Below are positions 1-5,373 of a stretch of DNA of 10,390 bases, piece after piece. The translations under genes were made by a program, and so were the position numbers. Origin of the DNA: DASUCS01 sp041166365 (GTDB lineage Bacteria > Actinomycetota > Acidimicrobiia > Acidimicrobiales > JACDCH01); the NCBI GenBank assembly GCA_041166365.1, contig JBEEFX010000019.1, positions 1-10,390 of the forward strand, given 5' to 3'. Numbering within the stretch: position 1 is the first letter of the stretch; each line of letters starts with the position of its first letter. Under the pieces are notes generated by a model. That model was not told the DNA's origin, ran no database searches, and was given only the letters and a program-made list of their open reading frames with translations.

Positions 1-1
1 G

Positions 2-1474
2 CGCCGCCGCCGCCGCCGTGGGGGCCGCGGCCGCAGCGGAGGTGGGGGTGGCGGTGGCCAGGGCGCCGGCGAGCGCCGACCGTCGAGCCCCGTGCAGGCG
101 ATGCTCGTCGACGACAACCCACTCGAGCTGGACGACGACGTGCTCGAGACGCGACGGGGTCGGGAGCGCAAGGGCCGGCCGCTCGGCCGCTACCTCATGT
201 GCGTTCACGTCCAGGACTCAGCGACTGCGGACGGCCGCGTGACACAGATCGCCGTGCTCGAGGGTCGCTCGTTGCTCGAGCACTACGTGTCGAGGCCGGC
301 CGACGACGTGAGCCAGATCCACGGCAACATCTACCTCGGGCGCGTGCAGAACGTGCTGCCCGGTATGGAGGCGGCGTTCGTCGACATCGGGACACCCAAG
401 AACGCCGTGCTCTACCGCGGCGATGTGCAGTACGACCCGGAAGATGTCGAAGAGCGGTCGTCGAACATGCGCATCGAGCAGATGCTCAAGGCGAAGCAGA
501 CGATCATCTGCCAGGTCACGAAGAACCCGATCGGTGCCAAGGGTGCCCGACTGACGCAAGAGGTGTCGCTGCCCGGTCGATTCGTCGTGCTCATTCCGAA
601 CTCGTCCACGTACGGCATCTCGAAGCGCCTGTCGGACGACGAACGCAAACGGCTCCGATCGATCCTCGACAAGGTGAAGCCGAAGCAGCACGGCGTCATC
701 GTCCGGACCGCGGCCGAGAGCGTCACCTCGGAGGAGATCGAGCGCGACGTCCTGCGTCTGCTCAAGCAGTGGGAACAGATCGACGCGCTGGCCAAACGCA
801 GCCAGGCACCGGCATTGCTCTATCGCGAACCGGACATGGCCGTGCGCGTGATCCGCGAGGAGTTCAACAGCGAGTACCGCGGCGTCGTCATCGACGACCC
901 TGAGCTGTACGAGGACGTGCGCGACTACGTCGCGTCGATTTCTCCGGCGCTGGCAGACCGCGTCGAGCTCTTCGAACGGGCCGAGGAGCCGTTGCCGTTG
1001 TTCGAGCGCTTCCACGTTCACGAGCAGCTGCACAAGGCGCTCGACCGCAAGGTGTGGCTGCCGTCAGGCGGTTCGCTCATCATCGAGCACACCGAGGCGC
1101 TCACGGTGATCGACGTGAACACGGGCAAGAACGTCGGGACGTCGAACCTCGAGGAGACGGTGTTCCGCAACAACCTGGAGGCGGCCGTCGAAGTGGCTCG
1201 CCAGCTCCGGCTGCGAGACATCGGCGGGATCATCGTCGTCGACTTCATCGACATGGAGATCCGGGACAATCGCGATCAAGTGATCCGTGTCTTCCGGGAG
1301 GCCCTGGCCCGGGACAAGACCCGCACACAGGTCTTCGACATCTCCGAGCTCGGTTTGGTCGAGATGACCCGAAAGCGCATCGGGGAGGGCCTGCTCGAGT
1401 CGTTCACTCATCTGTGCCCGCACTGCGAGGGCCGCGGGCTCCTCTTCGACGTCGACCTCCTTGGCTCCGACTAG
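2..1474 (+). CDS. rne: Ribonuclease E/G, 5'-truncated by window edge
   Basis: This is an endoribonuclease of the RNase E/G family, which cuts single-stranded AU-rich RNA in mRNA decay and in rRNA/tRNA maturation in the cytoplasm. The frame is open from base 2, so the gene starts upstream; the GTG at 92 is probably internal. Bases 2-91 encode six Arg, then a Gly/Arg run with seven Gly in a row: a disordered, probably RNA-binding N-terminal extension. Numbering from base 92, an S1-like segment follows (HGNIYLGRVQNVLPGMEAAF, about residues 78-97). The two metal-binding catalytic aspartates of the family lie in TVIDVNTGKN (D341) and GGIIVVDFIDM (D384). The zinc-link cysteines are in CPHCEGRG (C442, C445). 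The protein stops about 15 residues later, so there is no C-terminal degradosome scaffold. Its place upstream of rplU-rpmA is the usual actinobacterial one. Assignment to the family is very secure; RNase E versus G naming is conventional. Confidence 0.95.
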   Translation, partial: RRRRRRGGRGRSGGGGGGGQGAGERRPSSPVQAMLVDDNPLELDDDVLETRRGRERKGRPLGRYLMCVHVQDSATADGRVTQIAVLEGRSLLEHYVSRPADDVSQIHGNIYLGRVQNVLPGMEAAFVDIGTPKNAVLYRGDVQYDPEDVEERSSNMRIEQMLKAKQTIICQVTKNPIGAKGARLTQEVSLPGRFVVLIPNSSTYGISKRLSDDERKRLRSILDKVKPKQHGVIVRTAAESVTSEEIERDVLRLLKQWEQIDALAKRSQAPALLYREPDMAVRVIREEFNSEYRGVVIDDPELYEDVRDYVASISPALADRVELFERAEEPLPLFERFHVHEQLHKALDRKVWLPSGGSLIIEHTEALTVIDVNTGKNVGTSNLEETVFRNNLEAAVEVARQLRLRDIGGIIVVDFIDMEIRDNRDQVIRVFREALARDKTRTQVFDISELGLVEMTRKRIGEGLLESFTHLCPHCEGRGLLFDVDLLGSD

Positions 1475-1557
1475 ACGCCGTGCTGATTGTCTCGCTCGCA
1501 AGCTCGCTCGACTGCGCCTCGTCGCTGGCGCTTCCCTCGGCGCGTCTCAACCTTGGC

Positions 1558-1587
1558 TTGGGCCGTACCATCCGGCCCCGGTAGAGT
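1558..1587 (+). promoter_or_regulatory. Candidate promoter for rplU-rpmA
   Basis: The 122-base gap after the RNase gene holds a possible -35 (TTGGGC, 1558-1563), an 18-base spacer and a -10 of the TANNNT type (TAGAGT, 1582-1587). The -10 ends nine bases before the rplU ATG, so the transcript would have almost no leader. That fits the absence of a clear Shine-Dalgarno sequence there. The match is by eye only. The same gap also holds a short direct repeat of CTCGCTCG near 1491-1507; I saw no terminator. Confidence 0.4.
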
Positions 1588-1596
1588 CGACCCCCT

Positions 1597-1941
1597 ATGT
1601 ATGCAGTAGTGAAGACCGGTGGGAAGCAGACGCGCGTCGCCGAAGGTGAACGCGTCCAGGTCGAGCACCTCGGTGCCGCCGTGGGCGACGAGATCACCCT
1701 GACGCCCGTTCTCGTGGTGGACGGCGATGTGGTGCTGTCCACGCCAGACGAGCTCGCTGGGGCCAGCGTGGCCGGTCGTGTCGTCGGCGAGGCGAAGGGC
1801 CCGAAGATCACCGGCTTCACCTACAAGCACAAGACCCGTTCCCGGCGCCGCTGGGGCCACCGCCAGGGCTATGACGTCGTCGAGATCACCGGCATCAACG
1901 CCGGCGATTCGTCGAAGTCGACGTCGACGTCGAAGGCGTAA
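1597..1941 (+). CDS. rplU: 50S ribosomal protein L21
   Basis: L21 is a structural protein of the large ribosomal subunit that binds 23S rRNA. The 114-residue product has the family N-terminus MYAVVKTGGKQ (1-11). It also has the basic C-terminal signature GFTYKHKTRSRRRWGHRQGY starting at residue 73, followed by DVVEITGI. A short Ser/Thr/Lys-rich tail (about 101-114) extends beyond the conserved fold and is encoded by GTCGA-type repeats. The ATG at 1597 is chosen because it gives the exact family N-terminus; no good ribosome-binding site precedes it, and a -10-like box lies just upstream. The stop is followed after 10 bases by rpmA, so the two ribosomal genes are almost certainly one transcript. 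Identification is secure. Confidence 0.97.
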   Translation: MYAVVKTGGKQTRVAEGERVQVEHLGAAVGDEITLTPVLVVDGDVVLSTPDELAGASVAGRVVGEAKGPKITGFTYKHKTRSRRRWGHRQGYDVVEITGINAGDSSKSTSTSKA

Positions 1942-1945
1942 GGAG
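1940..1945 (+). promoter_or_regulatory. Ribosome-binding site of rpmA
   Basis: AAGGAG lies six bases before the rpmA ATG and begins within the last bases of the rplU stop codon. It fixes the rpmA start and implies that ribosomes ending on rplU terminate next to the rpmA initiation site. Confidence 0.8.
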
Positions 1946-1951
1946 CAGCAG

Positions 1952-2209
1952 ATGTCCAAGACGAAGGGTGGCGGCTCCACCCGCAACGGCCGGGACTCCA
2001 ACGCCCAGCGCCTCGGGGTCAAGGTCTTCGACGGCACGATCGTGCATGCCGGCGCCATCATCGTGCGCCAGCGAGGCACTCGCTTCCACCCGGGTGAGAA
2101 CGTCGGTCGGGGCGGCGACGACACGCTGTTCGCCACGGCCACCGGCTCGGTGAAATTCGGCCAGCGCCGCGGGCGCAAGGTCGTCGACGTTCTGCCCGTA
2201 TCGACCTGA
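1952..2209 (+). CDS. rpmA: 50S ribosomal protein L27
   Basis: L27 sits at the peptidyl-transferase centre of the 50S subunit, where its N-terminal tail contacts tRNA. The 85-residue product begins MSKTKGGGSTRNGRDSNAQR, very close to the family hallmark (more often MAHKK at the start), and continues RLGVKVFDGT, GAIIVRQRGTRFHPG and VGRGGDDTLFA. The length is typical. There is no N-terminal extension of the Firmicutes type that needs proteolytic removal. The ATG is preceded by AAGGAG. It follows rplU by 10 bases. Downstream, where obg would usually come next, about 3.1 kb of pilus-type genes intervene. Identification is secure. Confidence 0.97.
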   Translation: MSKTKGGGSTRNGRDSNAQRLGVKVFDGTIVHAGAIIVRQRGTRFHPGENVGRGGDDTLFATATGSVKFGQRRGRKVVDVLPVST

Positions 2210-2252
2210 GGCCGCGCCCCGCCCCAGATCGGGCAATCACCGCGATCGGGTG

Positions 2253-2308
2253 GGTCAAACGACCTAATTCACGCCCTGGTCTCGCCGCGGCCAAAGGTGT
2301 CGTTTACC
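2253..2308 (+). promoter_or_regulatory. Inverted-repeat upstream region of the tadE-like operon
   Basis: The 169-base gap between rpmA and the first TadE-like gene is relatively AT-rich in its middle. GGTCAAACGACC (2253-2264) is itself a GGTC/GACC inverted repeat around AAAC. An opposite-facing relative, GGTGTCGTTTACC, lies at 2296-2308. The shared core AAACGAC (2257-2263) / GTCGTTT (2299-2305) forms exact 7-base arms. A TANNNT box, TACCAT (2305-2310), could be a -10 element, but no -35 is evident. This could be an operator plus promoter for the three-gene insert. No convincing terminator for rpmA was found in the gap. Confidence 0.3.
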
Positions 2309-2368
2309 ATCGAGCGCACGCTCTGTGGCGGAGATCGTTGGGGCATGGTCGAGGATCGGGTGGACGCC

Positions 2369-2373
2369 GGGAG
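2369..2373 (+). promoter_or_regulatory. Ribosome-binding site of first TadE-like gene
   Basis: GGGAG lies five bases before the ATG at 2379. It favours that start over an in-frame GTG at 2325, which would add 18 residues lacking family character. Confidence 0.6.
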
Positions 2374-2378
2374 TTCCG

Positions 2379-2969
2379 ATGCAACGTGAGCAGCGCAGGG
2401 GCCGCCGCCTCCAAGGTGATCGTGGCGCCGCGCTGGTGGAGGCCGCGATCATCCTGCCGTTCCTGGCTCTGCTGGTCTTCGGCATCGTCGAGCTCGGCTT
2501 CCTGTTCCGCTCGGCCACCATCGTCAGCTCGTCGACGCGGGCCGGAGCGCGGCTGGCGGCCGCCCAGTACGCCGGCGCCAAGACCGCCGCGGACCGGACC
2601 ACGGTCCTGGACAACGTGCGCCAAACGGTGGAGAAGGATCTCCAGAGTCGAGGGTCCACTGACACGCCGATCGAGCTCTTGGTGTACAAGGCCAACCCCA
2701 ACGGCGACCCGCTGCCGTCCGGCGATTTCTCGAGTTGCAGCACCGACTGCCTCGTGTTTGGTTGGAACTCCGGAGCAGCAATGTTCGACCCGCCCAGCGG
2801 TGCGTGGATCGGGGCCGACGGCTGCGGCAAGGTCATCGACAGCATCGGTGTGTGGTTGCGAGTCAGGCACGTGCCGATCGGCTTCAGCAGCGTGGTCGGC
2901 ACGATCGACCTCAAAGAGAAGACCGTCATGCGGCTCGAGCCGCGTAGCGATTGCACGACGCCCGAATGA
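2379..2969 (+). CDS. TadE-like pseudopilin, copy 1
   Basis: This is a 196-residue minor pseudopilin of the TadE type (tight-adherence / Flp pilus assembly). Such proteins are membrane-anchored, cleaved by a prepilin peptidase and act at the cell surface. A short basic leader (RREQ- and RRGRR-like, residues 1-15) ends in G16. Then comes AALVE, with Glu21 at +5 from G16, which matches the G|xxxxE cleavage rule. A hydrophobic helix follows (about 22-43) with the TadE features EAAIILPFLALLVFGIVELG and the trailing STRAGARLAA. The outside part has four Cys: C120-x3-C124, C149 and C192. It also has the segments DTPIELLVYKANPNG and IDSIGVWLRVRH, both echoed in the next gene. Its last four bases overlap the next start as ATGA. 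The family call rests on the N-terminus; a pilus role is inferred, since no other Tad machinery is in view. Confidence 0.85.
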   Translation: MQREQRRGRRLQGDRGAALVEAAIILPFLALLVFGIVELGFLFRSATIVSSSTRAGARLAAAQYAGAKTAADRTTVLDNVRQTVEKDLQSRGSTDTPIELLVYKANPNGDPLPSGDFSSCSTDCLVFGWNSGAAMFDPPSGAWIGADGCGKVIDSIGVWLRVRHVPIGFSSVVGTIDLKEKTVMRLEPRSDCTTPE

Positions 2970-3538
2970 GATCGCACACCGCCCCCGACCGGATTACGGG
3001 TGACCGCGGCGTGGTGCTCGTCGAGGCCGTCTTCATCTTCCCTGTCGTGTTCTTCATCCTCATGGCGGTGATCGAGTTCGGTCTGCTCGTCGCCGGCCAA
3101 TCGACCACGCAGTCCTCCACGAGGGAAGGCGCGCGGTTCGCCTCCGCCAACTTCGGCGTGGCGGCGAACAAGCGGGTGGTGTCCGATCAGATCCGCGACG
3201 AGGTCACGAAGGACCTCGGCGCCTTGACCGGCTATGACACGCCCATCCAGCTTCTCGTCTACAAGTCGAACGTGAACGGCATCCCGGTCAAGGGCTCCCT
3301 CGGCGCGTGCACGGAAAGCTGCTTCCACTACACGTGGAACGGGAGCGCGTTCGCGTATGACAACTCGTCACCAGGATGGTCCGATCCTCAGGCGTGCATC
3401 GGCTCCACCCTCGACAGCATCGGGATCTATGTCGAGGTGCGACACAACTACGTCACCGGCGCGTTCGGCAGCTCCAAGCTGTTGGCGGAGCACAGCGTCT
3501 CGCGCCTCGAGCCACTTCCACTGGTCCAATGTCCGTAG
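2966..3538 (+). CDS. TadE-like pseudopilin, copy 2 (tandem paralogue)
   Basis: This is a 190-residue paralogue of the preceding gene. It has a short leader ending at G15, then VVLVE with Glu20 at +5, again a prepilin-peptidase site. The hydrophobic helix VFIFPVVFFILMAVIEFGLL (about 22-41) is followed by STREGARFAS. The outside domain repeats the layout of copy 1: DTPIQLLVYKSNVNG, then C115-x3-C119, C144, LDSIGIYVEVRH, RLEP and C189. The spacing from first to third Cys is 29 residues in both copies. The start is the ATG at 2966, which overlaps the upstream stop (ATGA) and implies translational coupling; a TTG at 2951 in frame is less likely. Its stop codon forms part of the ribosome-binding site of the following gene. 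I infer that both copies assemble together, perhaps as a heterodimer. Confidence 0.85.
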   Translation: MRSHTAPDRITGDRGVVLVEAVFIFPVVFFILMAVIEFGLLVAGQSTTQSSTREGARFASANFGVAANKRVVSDQIRDEVTKDLGALTGYDTPIQLLVYKSNVNGIPVKGSLGACTESCFHYTWNGSAFAYDNSSPGWSDPQACIGSTLDSIGIYVEVRHNYVTGAFGSSKLLAEHSVSRLEPLPLVQCP

Positions 3539-3542
3539 GGAG
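3537..3542 (+). promoter_or_regulatory. Ribosome-binding site of TadG-like gene
   Basis: AGGGAG begins in the stop codon of the second TadE-like gene and sits four bases before the ATG at 3547. It supports that start over the in-frame ATG at 3529 and indicates coupled translation of the three genes. Confidence 0.6.
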
Positions 3543-3546
3543 TTCG

Positions 3547-5337
3547 ATGGACGAGCAGATGACCCCTGACGGCGACGCCGACGCCGAGTCGCGCGGCCAT
3601 CGGGCGACAACGGACGAAGGCGGCTTCGTGTTGCCGTGGTTCGCGCTGATGCTCCTCGTGCTCATCGCGATGGCCGGTTTCGGTGTCGACGTGTGGAGCT
3701 GGTGGTACACGGCGCAGAAGACGCAGCGAGCGGCGGACGCGGGCGCATTGGCTGGCGTCGTCTTCATGCCGGGCGATCCGGCGACGGCCACTTCGACCGC
3801 CTTGTTCACCGTGAACAACAACGGCTACCCGGACTCGGCGGCCTCCGTCGCGGTGGGCGTGAAGCCGAATCAGCTCGTCGTGACCATCAGTCAGACCGTC
3901 AACAACTCCTTCACCTCGCTGCTCGGGCTCGCCACCACCACGATCAGTCGTTCGGCGACAGCGGAATTCAACGAACCCGTGAAGATGGGTAGCCCACAGG
4001 CCCACATCGCCAATGATCCCGAGCATCCGCCGGTCGATCAGCACTGGTTGAACATCGGTGCCCCGCGCATCAACAAACAGACAGGCGATCGCTACGCCGA
4101 CTATGCGAACTGCAGTGGGGCCTTCGCGTGTGTCGGCGGCGTCAACGACGAGTATCTCGACAGCACGTACGTGTTCACCGTCGAGGTCCCCCCCGGTTCG
4201 CCCAACATCGACATCCAGGTGTACGACCCGGAGTACGCCAACGGCGGCACCACGTGCAACCAGAACTGGGCCGGGCTGACCCCGGCGAACATCAACGGGT
4301 TGATGACGAGCTTCCCGCAGAAGTTCCCGGCCAGCGACAACCCATTGAACCGGTACAACACCGGCGCCAGCATGTGGTGCACCGGTGACGACAACACCAG
4401 TCTCGGAACACCCCAGGCGACGGCATGGCTCGTGCGTGGACCGACGGGGAACCAGTTCCAACCGCTGACGAACGACGTGCTGCCCGCGGGCGGAATTGCC
4501 GGCTCGGGCCCGGGCGCGAGCGGCTCGTGCACCAAGCAGTTCAAGGGCTACAACAGCGACTTCTACACGCTGCTCAACCCCGATCCCGCGAACCCCAGCT
4601 TCGACCCGGACTTCTACGCGTCCTTCCACCGCTGGTACACGCTCTGCACCATCACCGGCGCGCCGCCCGGCCGGTACTTCGTGCAGGTCCGGTCGAACGT
4701 TCCGTTGCAGGGCACTCCATCGATCACGAACTTGACGCAGCCAGAGGATCCACCGCAAGACAGTGACCTGGCCGGCCAGAACCGGTACTCCATTCGCGCC
4801 GTGACCTCAGGCACGAACAGCTACGCGACCGGCGTGACCGTGTACGCGCAGGAACACCTGCCGATCTACTCGAACGTGCTGAACAACGCCAGCCAGACGC
4901 CCCAGTTCTATCTGGCCCGTCTGGTTCCGGGCGGCGGGGCATCCGGCCGCATCCTCCAGTTGACCTTCTACGACATCGGCGACGTTGGCGGAGGCACGAC
5001 GACGATCACGGTGTCACCGCCGAACGACATGTCCGGTTCACCACCGACCTGTACATGGACGGCGAACAACGGCGCCGCGATGCCGACGAGCGGTTCGATC
5101 GGCGGTCCGGGTGGCTGCACGGTCAGCGGCATCACCAGCACGGCCTATCCGACAGGCTTCAACGGCACGCTCATTCGCGCGGACATCAAAGTGTTCGGCG
5201 ACTACAACTGCACGACCGCAGACCCATTCGGCTGTTGGTTCCGCATCCAGATGTCCTACACGAGCGGTGCCCAGGCCAACGACACCACCACGTGGGACGC
5301 GAACATCGGTGGAGACCCGGTCCGTTTGGTCAAGTAG
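3547..5337 (+). CDS. TadG-like membrane-anchored surface protein
   Basis: This is a 596-residue protein with a TadG-type N-terminus. A soluble acidic leader of about 24 residues precedes GGFVLPWFALMLLVLIAMAG and FGVDVW (membrane segment about 27-47). Next comes the conserved amphipathic stretch QKTQRAADAGALAG, the hallmark of TadE/TadG-like N-termini. Unlike the two upstream proteins there is no Glu at +5, so prepilin cleavage is not expected and the anchor is probably retained. The rest (about 80-596) is a long, Thr/Asn/Gly/Pro-rich, probably beta-rich extracellular region. It has ten cysteines (C189, 195, 237, 278, 328, 367, 502, 524, 555, 563), none in the cytoplasmic or membrane part. I see no DxSxS metal site of the von Willebrand A domain often found in TadG. 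A structural or adhesive role at the cell surface is inferred. The family call is firm only for the N-terminal 80 residues. Confidence 0.75.
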   Translation: MDEQMTPDGDADAESRGHRATTDEGGFVLPWFALMLLVLIAMAGFGVDVWSWWYTAQKTQRAADAGALAGVVFMPGDPATATSTALFTVNNNGYPDSAASVAVGVKPNQLVVTISQTVNNSFTSLLGLATTTISRSATAEFNEPVKMGSPQAHIANDPEHPPVDQHWLNIGAPRINKQTGDRYADYANCSGAFACVGGVNDEYLDSTYVFTVEVPPGSPNIDIQVYDPEYANGGTTCNQNWAGLTPANINGLMTSFPQKFPASDNPLNRYNTGASMWCTGDDNTSLGTPQATAWLVRGPTGNQFQPLTNDVLPAGGIAGSGPGASGSCTKQFKGYNSDFYTLLNPDPANPSFDPDFYASFHRWYTLCTITGAPPGRYFVQVRSNVPLQGTPSITNLTQPEDPPQDSDLAGQNRYSIRAVTSGTNSYATGVTVYAQEHLPIYSNVLNNASQTPQFYLARLVPGGGASGRILQLTFYDIGDVGGGTTTITVSPPNDMSGSPPTCTWTANNGAAMPTSGSIGGPGGCTVSGITSTAYPTGFNGTLIRADIKVFGDYNCTTADPFGCWFRIQMSYTSGAQANDTTTWDANIGGDPVRLVK

Positions 5338-5361
5338 CGCCAGCGTTCAGGGTGTGGCCCT

Positions 5362-5367
5362 TAACCT
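5362..5367 (+). promoter_or_regulatory. Candidate -10 element for leaderless obg transcript
   Basis: TAACCT fits the TANNNT -10 pattern and ends six bases before the obg GTG, the spacing expected if transcription starts at the start codon itself. No Shine-Dalgarno sequence lies in the 36-base gap after the TadG-like gene, and no clear -35 is visible. This could let obg-proB be expressed independently of the pilin-like insert. Confidence 0.3.
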
Positions 5368-5373
5368 GAGCGG

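Noticed and set aside
1..25. GCC/CGC trinucleotide repeat as a non-coding microsatellite
   Set aside because: It lies inside the open RNase frame and encodes an Arg run that continues into a Gly/Arg linker.
218..1033. 271-codon minus-strand reading frame across the RNase gene
   Set aside because: It is antisense to an unmistakable RNase E/G coding frame and has no recognisable protein motifs; long antisense frames are common in high-GC DNA.
2325..2378. GTG start for the first TadE-like protein
   Set aside because: It lacks a ribosome-binding site, and the ATG at 2379 has GGGAG at good spacing and gives a normal short prepilin leader.
2264..3328. 354-codon minus-strand reading frame across the TadE-like genes
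   Set aside because: The plus strand holds two paralogous proteins with matching motifs; the antisense product has no coherent features.
3448..4758. 436-codon minus-strand reading frame across the TadG-like gene
   Set aside because: Arg/Val/Gly-rich composition typical of antisense of a high-GC gene; the plus-strand frame has a TadG-type N-terminus and a ribosome-binding site.
2210..5373. Transposon or integrated element carrying the Tad-like genes
   Set aside because: I found no transposase, integrase, terminal inverted repeats or target duplications at the edges of the insert, so a mobile origin is not supported.
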